Origin: Streptomyces candidus
GTDB lineage: Bacteria; Actinomycetota; Actinomycetes; Streptomycetales; Streptomycetaceae
Reading direction: 5' to 3'
Assembly (NCBI RefSeq): GCF_014207445.1
Contig: NZ_JACHEM010000004.1
Span: 434,001-498,000 of the forward strand
DNA length: 64,000 nucleotides
The notes under the pieces: model-generated
The model's input: the letters and a program-made list of their open reading frames with translations, nothing else
What the model was told of the DNA's origin: nothing
The model's database searches: none
Shown: in pieces, positions 25,049 to 33,437 of the stretch
Layout of the letters: each line of letters begins with the position of its first letter
How positions within the stretch are numbered: position 1 is the stretch's first letter
Made by a program: the position numbers and the translations under genes

Positions 25049-25234
25049 ATGCCATTTCTCGCGCTCCTCGCCCTCGGCGCCTACTTCGTGGGCGAAATGA
25101 TCGAAGGCCGCTTCGGACTCCTCGGCGTCGCCGCCGTCGGCTTCCTCTCCGTCGGGGTCAAGACGAAGAACACCGCCTGCCTCAGCATCGGAACCGTCGC
25201 CCTCGTCATCCTCGGCCAGTCCGCGATGCCATGA
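25049..25234 (+). CDS. Small membrane protein facing devE
   Basis: A 61-residue protein with two hydrophobic segments (about 2-15 and 22-37) and a third near the C-terminus. It is paralogous to the protein at 23722-23913 (shared GVK and AC-x-x-IG pattern). AAGGAG at 25035-25040 lies 8 nt before ATG 25049. It diverges from devE, so the GntR gene, operator and small membrane protein were duplicated together. Its function is unknown. Confidence 0.75.
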   Translation: MPFLALLALGAYFVGEMIEGRFGLLGVAAVGFLSVGVKTKNTACLSIGTVALVILGQSAMP

Positions 25235-25280
25235 CCAAAGGCCCGGCCGCCCCACGCCGCCCACGGGCCCACGACCCACG

Positions 25281-26579
25281 TCAGAAGACGTCCGGACACC
25301 AGGGACTGCGAGGCGCCAGGAACAGGGCGTCCACCCGGGCCGCCGCCCCGGTGTGCTCCTCGTGCACCTGACCCAGCGCCGCCAACCGCACCGCCGACCG
25401 GCCGCCCAGGTACAGCGCACCCAACTCCCTTACGTCGAGGGTCAGGTCGGCGGCATCGGAGGTGGGTACGCACTGTGCCGCACCCGTCGCGGACACCTCC
25501 AGCCGAAACCGTCCACCGGCCGGACCCAGCCGGTCCTCGACCTCCAGCACGACCGTCCCGGCCCTCTCGTACGTCCGCGCCTCCAGCGCCCGCACGACGT
25601 CCAGGACCCGCACCCACAGCCAGTCCGCCCACGTCACCGGCCGCGCCGCACGCGGGTCCGGCAGCAGGTCGGGCAGCAGGTCGTCCGGCGCGCGGTAGCC
25701 GGTGCGCACCTTCGCCACCCAGTCGATCGAGCACAGGTAGTGCCACAGGGCGCGCTCGGCCTCCGGGGTCGTCGCGATCAGGTCGTGCACCTGCACCGTG
25801 TTCAGCGGCTGCTTGGCGTCGCCCCACGTGTCGTCCGCCCGGTACTTGACCAGCCCCTCGAACTGCCCGCCGGCCGCCTCGGAGGCCCGGTAAACGGCGA
25901 AGAAGGCCGCCTTGTACGGGTCGTAGCTGTACTGGACCAGCCCGGTCTGCCGCTCCCACCAGCCCGCGCTCCGGTCCGTCGCACCCGGCTGCCCCGCCCG
26001 GAACCGCTCGTGCAGCTCCGGCCCGGCCTTCCGTACGTCCGCCGGGTCGACGAGGTCGATGCGACCGCCGCAGTCCGGCCCCGACCACCGCTTGCCGAGC
26101 CCGGTGCGGTGCACGTCGATCTCCCACTCGGCGGTCGAGGTCGCGTGCCCGAAGCCGTACCGCCCGTAGATCGGGTACTCGGCCGCGATCAGCGTCGCGA
26201 CCGCCTCGCCGCGTTCCTTCGCCTCCGCGAGGTCCGCCCGGATCATCCGGCCGAGCAGCCCGCGCCGACGGTGCGTGGGCGACACGGTGACGCTGGTGAC
26301 GGCGTTCGCCGTCACGAACCCCCCACCGGGGACGGTGAGTTGCTGTGCGAAGGAACGGTACGTCGCCACGCACCGCCCCGCGTCGAACGCGCCCTTCGTC
26401 CGGGCCAGGTCGGTCTGCGACCGGCGCAGCGCCACATCCGCGTCGGTGGCCTGCGCCGCCGTCAGGAAGCCGACCGCGTTGGCCCGCCCCCAGTCCTCGA
26501 ACTCGGCCTCGGCGACCGGCCGTACCTCGATGTCCGTGCCGGTCCCGCTGCCGGCGTGGTCTCCCGCGTGAGCGCTCAT
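25281..26579 (-). CDS. Eis-family GNAT N-acetyltransferase
   Basis: A 432-residue enzyme with two GNAT domains and a C-terminal SCP2-like domain, the Eis layout. The acetyl-CoA motif is [17 protein letters not shown] (about 95-112), and the C-terminal carboxylate (ending CPDVF) is expected to act in catalysis as in Eis. Eis proteins acetylate amines, including aminoglycosides; the natural substrate here is unknown. The start ATG 26579 is 24 nt downstream of the asparaginase stop, so the two are probably cotranscribed. Confidence 0.88.
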   Translation of the reverse strand: MSAHAGDHAGSGTGTDIEVRPVAEAEFEDWGRANAVGFLTAAQATDADVALRRSQTDLARTKGAFDAGRCVATYRSFAQQLTVPGGGFVTANAVTSVTVSPTHRRRGLLGRMIRADLAEAKERGEAVATLIAAEYPIYGRYGFGHATSTAEWEIDVHRTGLGKRWSGPDCGGRIDLVDPADVRKAGPELHERFRAGQPGATDRSAGWWERQTGLVQYSYDPYKAAFFAVYRASEAAGGQFEGLVKYRADDTWGDAKQPLNTVQVHDLIATTPEAERALWHYLCSIDWVAKVRTGYRAPDDLLPDLLPDPRAARPVTWADWLWVRVLDVVRALEARTYERAGTVVLEVEDRLGPAGGRFRLEVSATGAAQCVPTSDAADLTLDVRELGALYLGGRSAVRLAALGQVHEEHTGAAARVDALFLAPRSPWCPDVF

Positions 26580-26603
26580 GCGTCCACGCTAAACACGTCG
26601 CGC

Positions 26604-27572
26604 TCAGAATGTCGCGCGGATTTCGCCGACCCGCACCGGCCCGCCGAACAGCGGCGCCTCACCGATCCGCCTCACCAGCGCGCCCTCGATGCCGAGCATG
26701 CCCAGTGCCCTGGCCAGCACCGGTCCGAGCGCCCGCGCCGCCCCGTCGTCGATCTTGAAGGCGAGCGCCCGGCCGTCCGGCAGCGCCACCGCCTGCACCG
26801 CCTCCGCACCCATCTTCGACAGCGCGCCCGGCACCTCCCGCATCAGCCAGGTGTCCGGCCGCCGCGTCCCCGCCACGTACTCCGGGTGCGTCCGCATGGC
26901 GTCCGCGACCCGACGCTCCGGGCTGCCCTCCTCGGCGAGGACGAAGTACCGGAAGGCCCGCGCGAGGCCGGTCAGGCCGATCGCCATCAGCGGCGCCCCG
27001 CAGCCGTCCGTGCCGACCGCCGCGACCTTCTCCCCGCTGGCCCGCTCCACGCACTCCAGCGCCAGCCGCTGGAGCGGATGCGCCGGGTCCAGATAGCTGC
27101 CCGTGTCCCACCCGTTGACCTTGCAGGCCGCGATCATCGCCGTGTGCTTGCCGGAGCAGTTCATCGTGACCCGCTCGCGGACGTGACCGGCCGCCAGGTA
27201 GGCCTCGGCCTCGACCGGGTCCAGCGGCAGGTCGGGCGGCGTCTGCAGGTCGTCCTGCGCCAGTCCGTACTCGCTGAGCATCTTGCGTACGAGATCCAGG
27301 TGGAAGCCCTCGCCGGAGTGGCTCGCCGCGGCCAGTGCCAGGCGCTCGCCCGAGAGGTCCAGCCCGGCCCGCAGCAGGGCGGCTGCCTGCATCGGCTTGT
27401 TGCTGGAACGGGGGAAGACCGGCGAGGTCACGTCCCCGAGGGCCAGCTGCACGCTTCCGTCGGCCGCCAGCACGACCAGCGAGCCCCGATGGTGGCCCTC
27501 GACGAAGCCGGATCGGACGACTTCGGCGAGAACCGGGGGTATGGCGGTGGGGGCGGTGCTGGGGGTGGTCAT
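26604..27572 (-). CDS. L-asparaginase II (thermolabile, Rhizobium type)
   Basis: A 322-residue enzyme of the asparaginase_II family, which hydrolyses asparagine to aspartate and ammonia. Conserved blocks include [30 protein letters not shown] and [10 protein letters not shown], with the catalytic S-x-x-K pair in the first. There is no signal peptide, so it is cytosolic. It follows rsiG on the same strand (79-nt gap) and is followed by the Eis-like gene. Confidence 0.92.
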   Translation of the reverse strand: MTTPSTAPTAIPPVLAEVVRSGFVEGHHRGSLVVLAADGSVQLALGDVTSPVFPRSSNKPMQAAALLRAGLDLSGERLALAAASHSGEGFHLDLVRKMLSEYGLAQDDLQTPPDLPLDPVEAEAYLAAGHVRERVTMNCSGKHTAMIAACKVNGWDTGSYLDPAHPLQRLALECVERASGEKVAAVGTDGCGAPLMAIGLTGLARAFRYFVLAEEGSPERRVADAMRTHPEYVAGTRRPDTWLMREVPGALSKMGAEAVQAVALPDGRALAFKIDDGAARALGPVLARALGMLGIEGALVRRIGEAPLFGGPVRVGEIRATF

Positions 27573-27651
27573 CGTCGACTCGGCCTTCCGGACGCGGGGA
27601 CCGGCCCCGCGAAACGCCCGGGATCACCGGTCGCGGCCTCGACGGAGCAGG

Positions 27652-28266
27652 TCAGTGGAGCAGATCGTCTACTTGTGCTTCACCTTCACGGTACCTGCGG
27701 GCGATCTCCGCGCTGCAATCGTCCGCGGTGCGCTGGAGCTGCTGACGCTGCCCGGACACCTGCTGCTCGTAGCCGATGAGCCGCCGCATTCCCGCGTGCA
27801 GCTCTTCGTCCGTCCGGGCGTCGAGGTCGGACAGTTCGACCTCCGCGAGCATGTCGGCCGCCAGCCTCCGGTACTGCTCGCTGCGCGGCGTCGACAGCGT
27901 CACGTGCCGGGCGGAGGACCGGTGGCTGGACGGGCTGTCCGCGAGGATCTCCGACAGCCGCTCCACCACCGGCGACTGCGGACCGCCCCGGCGGCCCAGC
28001 TCGGCGCGCAGGATGTCGATGCGGCCGTGCAGCAGCCGGCGTACGTAACTCAGGTCCGCCTCGTCGCGCTGCGCGTCCCTGCGCAGGGTCCGCAGCTCGG
28101 GCAGGCCCAGTGCGCCGAGGTCGGGCCGCGAGTGCGACGGGAGCACCGGCGGCACGCCCCGCGGGGTGCAGGGCGCGGGCGCCCGCACCGCGTCCCCCGA
28201 CGGCCTCGGGTGTGCCAGCTGCATCGGTACGGGACCGGACCTTCGCCCGGCGCCAGAAGTGCTCAT
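27652..28266 (-). CDS. rsiG: RsiG, c-di-GMP-dependent anti-sigma factor of WhiG
   Basis: A 204-residue, mostly helical protein. Two c-di-GMP-binding repeats of the RsiG consensus E-x3-S-x2-R-x3-Q-x3-D are present: E69, S73, R76, H80, D84 in the first helix and E167, S171, R174, Q178, D182 in the second. The second is a perfect match; the first has H at the Q position. In S. venezuelae RsiG with c-di-GMP holds sigma WhiG inactive and so delays sporulation. The N-terminal 48 residues are proline-rich and probably disordered. The start ATG 28266 has GAGGGGACGG upstream and diverges from dtd. Confidence 0.92.
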   Translation of the reverse strand: MSTSGAGRRSGPVPMQLAHPRPSGDAVRAPAPCTPRGVPPVLPSHSRPDLGALGLPELRTLRRDAQRDEADLSYVRRLLHGRIDILRAELGRRGGPQSPVVERLSEILADSPSSHRSSARHVTLSTPRSEQYRRLAADMLAEVELSDLDARTDEELHAGMRRLIGYEQQVSGQRQQLQRTADDCSAEIARRYREGEAQVDDLLH

Positions 28267-28404
28267 CTAATTCCGTCCCCTCGAACGGTGCGGCGCACCG
28301 CCTCGCCCCGCATCGTGCCACTCCTTCCCCTGCCGACGCAGGCACACTGCACCCGTATGGCCCTTGCGTACGGGACGCCGCCGGCGGGAGGCATGATGGT
28401 CGCC

Positions 28405-28830
28405 ATGCGAGCTGTGGTGCAGAGAGTGGACGGCGCGAGCGTCGTCGTCGGCGGCGAGACGGTCGGCGAGATCGTGGGCGAGGGCCTGTGTGTCCTGGTC
28501 GGAGTGACACACGAGGACACTCCGGACAAGGCGGCGCAACTCGCGCGCAAGCTGTGGTCGGTGCGCATCCTGGACGGCGAGAAGTCCTGTTCCGACGTGA
28601 ACGCCCCGCTCCTGGTGATCTCGCAATTCACCCTGTACGGGGACGCCCGGAAGGGCCGCCGCCCCACCTGGAACGCCGCTGCCCCCGGCGAGGTCGCCGA
28701 GCCCCTGGTGGACGAGGTCGTCGCGCAGCTGCGCGCCCTGGGCGCGACGGTACGGACGGGCAGCTTCGGCGCGGAGATGTGGGTCTCGCTGACGAACAAC
28801 GGGCCCTTCACGGTCCTGCTGGACATCTGA
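28405..28830 (+). CDS. dtd: D-aminoacyl-tRNA deacylase
   Basis: A 141-residue enzyme that hydrolyses D-aminoacyl-tRNAs as a proofreading step. Both signature motifs are present: SQFTL (about 77-81) and NNGPFT (about 131-136). The family start MRAVVQRV is ATG 28405; ATG 28396 is closer to the GGGAGG site at 28385-28390 and could add three residues. It diverges from rsiG across about 140 bp and converges with ygfZ. Confidence 0.95.
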   Translation: MRAVVQRVDGASVVVGGETVGEIVGEGLCVLVGVTHEDTPDKAAQLARKLWSVRILDGEKSCSDVNAPLLVISQFTLYGDARKGRRPTWNAAAPGEVAEPLVDEVVAQLRALGATVRTGSFGAEMWVSLTNNGPFTVLLDI

Positions 28831-28833
28831 GGG

Positions 28834-28856
28834 GTACGGGGGGCGGTCCCCCCGCG
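28834..28856. terminator. GC-rich hairpin after dtd
   Basis: G6 (28838-28843) and C6 (28848-28853) form a short stem around CGGT, only 7 nt after the dtd stop. A second GGGGCGGGCCCC-type symmetric stretch follows. There is no U-tract. It probably separates dtd from the convergent ygfZ gene. Confidence 0.5.
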
Positions 28857-28920
28857 TACGACGGGCCCCGCGCGCCGCGCCGAGGGGCGGGCCCCGCAGT
28901 CCCCGCCCCGGCTCCGCCCC

Positions 28921-29886
28921 CTACGGCTCGACCACGACCTCCTGCGCCGCCGCCGTGTCCCCCGCCATCAGTTCGGCGTCCACCGCCACGTTCCGCTTGA
29001 TCAGGGCCAGCGCGATGGGCCCCAGCTCGTGGTGGCGCACGGAGGTCGTCACGAAGCCGATCTGCCGGCCCTCGGGCCCGTCGGAGGCCAGCCGCACCGG
29101 CGTCCCCGTCGGTGGCAGCAGCACCTCGCTCCCGTCCAGGTGCAGGAACACGAGCCGGCGCGGCGGCTTCCCGAGGTTCTGCACGCGGGCGACGGTCTCC
29201 TGGCCCCGGTAGCACCCCTTCTGCAGGTGCACCGCGCTGCCGACCCAGCCCAGCTCGTGCGGGATGGTCCGGTGGTCGGTCTCGAACCCGAGCCGCGGCC
29301 GGTGCCCCTCGACGCGCAGCGCCTCGTACGCCAGCACGCCCGCGGCGGGCCCGTACCCGGCCGCGTACTCCTCCAGCCGGTCCCGGGCCAGGAACAGGTC
29401 CCGTCCGTGCGCGGTCTCCCGTACGACGACGTCCTCCGGCACCGGGGCGATGGATCCGGCGGGCAGCCACACCACGGCGAACTCCGGGGTCCGGTCCGCC
29501 ACTTCGACCCGGTAGAAGAACTTCATGCTCTCCAGGTACGCGATCAGGTCCTGCTGCGTACCGGGCTCCACGTGGATCCAGGTGGTCTCCCCGTCGTCCA
29601 CCAGGTACAGGGCGTGCTCCACGTGCCCGTTGGCGGTCAGCACCAGCGCTTCGGTGGCCCGGCCCGCGGGCAGCTCGACGACGTGCTGGGTGATCAGCAG
29701 GTGCAGCCAGCTCAGCCGGTCGGATCCGGTCACCGTGATGACGCCCCGGTGCGAGAGGTCGACGAAACCCGACCCGTCGGCCAGCGCGCGCTGCTCACGG
29801 AACAGATCGCCGTAGTGCGCGGCGACGCCTTCGTCACGGCCCTCGGCGGCGACGGCTCCGGGCAGGGAAAGGAGGGGGCTCTTCAT
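28921..29886 (-). CDS. ygfZ: YgfZ-like folate-binding Fe-S protein maturation factor
   Basis: A 321-residue protein of the YgfZ/GcvT-like fold. The signature K-G-C-Y-x-G-Q-E is present (KGCYRGQE, cysteine near residue 224). YgfZ binds folate and helps repair or mature certain iron-sulfur enzymes. The start MKSPLLSL at 29886 lies 8 nt after TAGGCT on the minus strand with no Shine-Dalgarno, so a leaderless transcript is likely; the open frame upstream has no similarity. It lies just downstream of nur on the same strand (11-nt gap). Confidence 0.92.
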   Translation of the reverse strand: MKSPLLSLPGAVAAEGRDEGVAAHYGDLFREQRALADGSGFVDLSHRGVITVTGSDRLSWLHLLITQHVVELPAGRATEALVLTANGHVEHALYLVDDGETTWIHVEPGTQQDLIAYLESMKFFYRVEVADRTPEFAVVWLPAGSIAPVPEDVVVRETAHGRDLFLARDRLEEYAAGYGPAAGVLAYEALRVEGHRPRLGFETDHRTIPHELGWVGSAVHLQKGCYRGQETVARVQNLGKPPRRLVFLHLDGSEVLLPPTGTPVRLASDGPEGRQIGFVTTSVRHHELGPIALALIKRNVAVDAELMAGDTAAAQEVVVEP

Positions 29887-29897
29887 AACAGCCCAGC

Positions 29898-30338
29898 CTA
29901 CGACTCCGCGCCGGACTCCTTCTCGGCCGCGCAGCCCGCGCACCTGCCAAAGATCGCGAAGTGCTTCATATCGGTCTCGAACCCGAACTCGCCGCGCAGC
30001 TTCGCGATGAACTCCCCCGCGACCTCGACGTCCGCCTCGATGACGTTCGAGCAGTCCCGGCAGACCAGGTGGAGGTGGTGGTGCCGGGCCGCGAGGTGGT
30101 AGGTGGGCGCGCCGTGGCCGAGGTGCGCGTGGCTGACCAGCCCGAGCTCCTCCAGCAGCTCAAGGGTCCGGTAGACCGTGGAGATGTTGACCCCGGAGGC
30201 GGTCCTGCGCACTTCCCCGAGGATCTCGTCGGGCGTCGCGTGCTCCAGCGCGTCCACGGCTTCGAGGACGAGCTGCCGCTGCGGCGTCAGCCGGTAGCCG
30301 CGCTGCCGCAGGTCACTTTTCCAGTCGGTGCTCACCAC
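29898..30338 (-). CDS. nur: Nickel-responsive Fur-family regulator Nur
   Basis: A 146-residue Fur-family repressor. The winged helix (about 10-80) contains the ISTVYRTLELLEELGLV recognition region. All ligands known for S. coelicolor Nur are found: H70, H72, H126 for nickel, with H33, H86, H88, H90 for the second metal, counting the GTG at 30338 as residue 1. Two CxxC pairs (CRDC, CAGC) are present. Nur represses nickel uptake and controls sodF/sodN. TACACT (30346-30351) is 7 nt from GTG 30338, implying a leaderless mRNA; GTG 30335 is an alternative. Confidence 0.93.
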   Translation of the reverse strand: MVSTDWKSDLRQRGYRLTPQRQLVLEAVDALEHATPDEILGEVRRTASGVNISTVYRTLELLEELGLVSHAHLGHGAPTYHLAARHHHLHLVCRDCSNVIEADVEVAGEFIAKLRGEFGFETDMKHFAIFGRCAGCAAEKESGAES

Positions 30339-30396
30339 GCCGCCCAGTGTAGGCAGCGCGGTGGGCATCCGTCCGTACTCGCGCCCGCCCGCCCGC

Positions 30397-30969
30397 TCAG
30401 CGGAAGAACGCGATCCCGTCGTCGGGCAGGTCCGGGAGGTTCTTGGCCATGGCCTCGACCTCTTCGGGGGTGACGGTCTTCTTGAGGTGCGCCGACATGT
30501 ACGGACGCAGCTCGACCTCGGGGGTGGCCTTCTCGCCGACCCACATCAGGTCGCTCTTCACGTAGCCGTAGAGTCGCTTGCCGCCGGTGTACGGGCCGGA
30601 GGCGGCCGTGCGGGCCACCGCGTCCGTGACCAGGTCGATCTGCGGCTTCTGGTGGGCCAGCTCGCCGTACCAGATCTCGACGACGCCGGTGTCGCGGGTC
30701 ATGACGACCTCGACCTTGCGGTCCTTGTCGATGCGCCAGAAGCCGGACTCGGTCTCCAGCGGCTTCACCTTGTTGCCCTCGGCGTCGAGGATCCAGGAGT
30801 GCGAGACGTACTCCAGGAAGTCACGGCCGTCGTGGCTGAAGGTGACTTCCTGGCCGAAGTTGGCCTTCTCCTCGCCGGGGAAGTCGGTGACACCCGCACC
30901 CGTCCACTTCCCGAGGAGGAAGACGAGGGGGACGAGGTCCGGGTGGAGGTCGGACGGGATCTCGATCAT
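30397..30969 (-). CDS. Nitrobindin-like heme-binding beta-barrel protein
   Basis: A 190-residue FABP/nitrobindin-family protein (DUF1794). GKWTGAG near residue 20 is the conserved nitrobindin motif, and predicted short beta strands run through the length. Family members bind heme and can isomerise peroxynitrite; the proximal histidine lies in the C-terminal part. It is monocistronic or the first gene of the nur group (58 nt upstream of nur on the same strand). Confidence 0.88.
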   Translation of the reverse strand: MIEIPSDLHPDLVPLVFLLGKWTGAGVTDFPGEEKANFGQEVTFSHDGRDFLEYVSHSWILDAEGNKVKPLETESGFWRIDKDRKVEVVMTRDTGVVEIWYGELAHQKPQIDLVTDAVARTAASGPYTGGKRLYGYVKSDLMWVGEKATPEVELRPYMSAHLKKTVTPEEVEAMAKNLPDLPDDGIAFFR

Positions 30970-31022
30970 GAGTGGCTCAGGCGATCTGTGTGAGGGGTGG
31001 CGGCGGCCGGCTGCACGAGTGG

Positions 31023-31124
31023 CTAGCGCTGGCCCTGGTAGAGCTTCTTCACGGCCAGTGCGGTGAAGGCGAGGACGCCGACGCAGACCAGAACCAGCAG
31101 GGCGGAGAAGAATGCCTCAAGCAC
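31023..31124 (-). CDS. 33-residue single-helix membrane protein
   Basis: GTG 31124 follows AAGGAG (31131-31136, minus strand) with 6 nt. The frame encodes one transmembrane helix (ALLVLVCVGVLAFTALAV) with a short positively charged tail (KKLYQGQR), so the C-terminus is probably cytoplasmic. Small proteins of this look next to the nitrobindin gene are common in Streptomyces, but no function is assigned. Confidence 0.75.
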   Translation of the reverse strand: MLEAFFSALLVLVCVGVLAFTALAVKKLYQGQR

Positions 31125-31311
31125 GAGGTGCTCCTTGCGATGAGCGAGGTGTGAGTTACGGGCCGGGCCCCAGCTTAGACGGCCGGGGCCCGGTGCTCTC
31201 TGTGAGGTGGGCCGGTGGGGGCGGGGCCGGGCCGGGGCGGGGCGCGCGGACACGACGGCGGGCGGGACGGGACGCGCGGGGGCGGGGCCGGGCGGGTCTA
31301 GGGTTCCACCC

Positions 31312-31674
31312 ATGTCGAAGAAGCTCGTGATCAAGGTGACCGCCGGGGCCGACGCCCCGGAGCGGTGCTCGCAGGCGTTCACGGTGGCGGCGGTGGCCGT
31401 GGCCAGTGGGGTCGAGGTGTCGTTGTGGCTGACCGGGGAGGCGGCGTGGTTCGCGCTGCCGGGGAAGGCCGCGGAGTTCGAGCTGCCGCACGCGGCGCCG
31501 CTGCCGGACCTCATCGAGTCCGTCCAGGCGGGCGGCACCCTGACCCTGTGCACCCAGTGCGCGGTACGGCGCAACATCACCGAGGACGACGTGCTGGAGG
31601 GCGTACGGATCGCGGGGGCGCAGGTATTCGTCAGCGAGGTCATGGCGGACGACGTACGGGCGCTCGTGTACTGA
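31312..31674 (+). CDS. DsrE-family protein
   Basis: A 120-residue protein of the DsrE/DsrF-like fold (SKKLVIKVTAGADAPERCSQAF, later LTLCTQCAVRRNI with a CxxC pair). DsrE proteins carry sulfur or bind small ligands. The nearby sulfurtransferase operon makes sulfur relay plausible but unproven. TAGGGT (31299-31304) lies 7 nt before ATG 31312 without a Shine-Dalgarno, so it is probably leaderless. It converges with DUF1416 across a 14-bp hairpin. Confidence 0.88.
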   Translation: MSKKLVIKVTAGADAPERCSQAFTVAAVAVASGVEVSLWLTGEAAWFALPGKAAEFELPHAAPLPDLIESVQAGGTLTLCTQCAVRRNITEDDVLEGVRIAGAQVFVSEVMADDVRALVY

Positions 31675-31788
31675 GGCCGGTCCGGCCCACGGACGGGCAC
31701 GAGGTCGGGGACGCGGACGGGGCAAGGCGGGCCGGGGACCCGACGGACGGGGCGTACCTGGCGCGGCGGCCCGCGGGAGCGCAAGGCA

Positions 31789-31847
31789 GGAGGGCCGCAC
31801 CCTTCGTCACAGGTATGGCGTCCAACCCCCTGTGGGTGCGGCCCTCC
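31789..31847. terminator. Bidirectional terminator between DsrE and DUF1416 genes
   Basis: GGAGGGCCGCACCC (31789-31802) pairs perfectly with 31834-31847 around a 31-nt loop. It lies midway between two convergent stop codons. Confidence 0.8.
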
Positions 31848-31873
31848 GGCCGGTTCAGCGCGCGGTGCTCGCG

Positions 31874-32161
31874 TCACACCGCGATGGCGACCTCCGCGAG
31901 CCCGCCGGTCTGGGCAACCACCGTGCGGTCCGCCGTGCCGCCCGGGACCAGGGCGCGCAGCGTCCAGGTGCCCTCGGCGGCGTAGAAGCGGAACTGGCCG
32001 GTGGCCGAGGTGGGGACCTCGGCGGTGAACTCGCCGGTCGAGTCGAGGAGGCGGACGTAGCCCGTCACCGGCTCGCCGTTCCTGGTCACGCTGCCCTGGA
32101 TGGTGGTCTCACCGGGCTTGATGGTCGAGGCGTCGGGGCCGCCGGCCTTCGCTCCACACAT
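31874..32161 (-). CDS. sseC: DUF1416 (SseC-like) protein
   Basis: A 95-residue protein related to mycobacterial SseC/DUF1416, a small beta-sandwich with a CGAKAGG N-terminus. It always accompanies thiosulfate sulfurtransferases, so a role in sulfur transfer is inferred. Its ATG 32161 is 29 nt past the sulfurtransferase stop: one operon, headed by the Cys leader peptide. Confidence 0.9.
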   Translation of the reverse strand: MCGAKAGGPDASTIKPGETTIQGSVTRNGEPVTGYVRLLDSTGEFTAEVPTSATGQFRFYAAEGTWTLRALVPGGTADRTVVAQTGGLAEVAIAV

Positions 32162-32190
32162 GTTCTGTCCTTAGGGGTTGAGGGGCCGGA

Positions 32191-33030
32191 CTACTTGTTG
32201 GCGCCGAGCTCGATCGGAACGCCGACCAGGGAGCCGTACTCGGTCCACGAGCCGTCGTAGTTCTTGACGTTCTCGACGCCGAGCAGCTCGTGCAGGACGA
32301 ACCAGGTCAGGGCCGAGCGCTCGCCGATGCGGCAGTACGCGATGGTGTCCTTGGCGAGGTCGACCTGCTCGGCCTCGTAGAGGGCCTTGAGCTCTTCGTC
32401 GGACTTGAACGTGCCGTCGTCGTTGGCGTTCTTCGACCACGGGATGTTGCGGGCGCTCGGCACGTGGCCGGGGCGCTGCGACTGCTCCTGCGGGAGGTGC
32501 GCGGGGGCGAGCAGCTTGCCGCTGAACTCGTCGGGCGAGCGGACGTCGACCAGGTTCTGGGTGTTGATCGCCTTGACGACGTCGTCGCGGTAGGCGCGGA
32601 TCGACTCGTCCTGCGGCTGGGCCTTGTACGTGGTGGCCGGGCGGGAGGGGACCTCGGCGACCAGGTCGCGGGAGTCGAGCTCCCACTTCTTGCGGCCGCC
32701 GTCCAGGAGGCGCACGTCGCCGTGCCCGTACAGCTTGAAGTACCAGAAGGCGTAGGAGGCGAACCAGTTGTTGTTGCCGCCGTAGAGGACGACGGTGGTG
32801 TCGTTGCCGATGCCCTTCTCCGACAGGAGCTTCTCGAAGCCGGCCTGGTCGATGAAGTCGCGGCGGACCGGGTCCTGGAGGTCCTTGGTCCAGTCGATCC
32901 GGATGGCGTTGCGGATGTGGTTCTTCTCGTACGCGGAGGTGTCCTCGTCGACCTCGACGACGGCCACCTTCGGGTCGTCCAGGTGGGCCTCGACCCAGTC
33001 TGCGTCTACCAGTACGTCGCTGCGGCTCAT
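32191..33030 (-). CDS. sseA: Thiosulfate sulfurtransferase (rhodanese, CysA type)
   Basis: A 279-residue two-domain rhodanese. The C-terminal active-site loop is CRIGERS with C233 as the sulfane carrier. The N-terminal domain lacks the loop and is structural. It transfers sulfur from thiosulfate to cyanide or thiol acceptors. In M. tuberculosis the homologue is CysA2/CysA3. It is the first structural gene after the cysteine-containing leader peptide and is followed by DUF1416 in the same order as in mycobacteria. Confidence 0.93.
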   Translation of the reverse strand: MSRSDVLVDADWVEAHLDDPKVAVVEVDEDTSAYEKNHIRNAIRIDWTKDLQDPVRRDFIDQAGFEKLLSEKGIGNDTTVVLYGGNNNWFASYAFWYFKLYGHGDVRLLDGGRKKWELDSRDLVAEVPSRPATTYKAQPQDESIRAYRDDVVKAINTQNLVDVRSPDEFSGKLLAPAHLPQEQSQRPGHVPSARNIPWSKNANDDGTFKSDEELKALYEAEQVDLAKDTIAYCRIGERSALTWFVLHELLGVENVKNYDGSWTEYGSLVGVPIELGANK

Positions 33031-33186
33031 GGTGTGGTTCTCCTCCGGGGCAGTTGCGGGGGGGTGTGCGCATGTGTCCGGGTACGACTGCGGGGCCGTA
33101 CGTACGGCGGCACGAAGAGCGTGAGGGGGGCGGCAAGTCGCCCCAGGGAAGCGGGGGTTCGGGCGGTCGCGCCCAGCGGGTCCCGC

Positions 33187-33273
33187 TCAGACCGCGCGGC
33201 GACAGAGCATGGCGGCGACGCGGCACAGGTCTACTGCCCGCCGCTTCGTGAGGTCCGCCTGTCGCTGCTGCAT
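33187..33273 (-). CDS. Cysteine-containing putative leader peptide (attenuator)
   Basis: A 28-residue leaderless ORF that starts MQQRQADLTKRRAVDLCR and has two cysteines (positions 17 and 24). TACGAT (33281-33286) lies exactly 7 nt before ATG 33273 with no Shine-Dalgarno. Polar/basic small ORFs of this type upstream of sulfur genes are known cysteine-responsive attenuators in actinobacteria (mycobacterial cysA2). The distance to the sulfurtransferase start is about 157 nt. Confidence 0.85.
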   Translation of the reverse strand: MQQRQADLTKRRAVDLCRVAAMLCRRAV

Positions 33274-33280
33274 GGGACCG

Positions 33281-33286
33281 ATCGTA
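33281..33286 (-). promoter_or_regulatory. -10 of the leader peptide/cysA promoter
   Basis: Read on the minus strand the hexamer is TACGAT, 7 nt before the ATG at 33273. A leaderless transcript would start at that ATG. Confidence 0.6.
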
Positions 33287-33360
33287 GGGAGGTACAGGCG
33301 GCCGTGTCACCGGCGTGTCGCATGTTGAGACGTGATCGTCCGAAGGGTGGGACGGAAGAA

Positions 33361-33386
33361 GGGGCCGGGATGTCCTTCCCGGCCCC
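33361..33386. terminator. Terminator of the DUF2993 gene
   Basis: GGGGCCGGGA (33361-33370) pairs perfectly with 33377-33386 around a 6-nt loop. It is about 50 nt beyond the DUF2993 stop on the minus strand. Confidence 0.75.
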
Positions 33387-33437
33387 TCGCCCCGCTCGTG
33401 CGGTTACCAGTCCTGCGGACTGGACCCTTCCGTCTCG

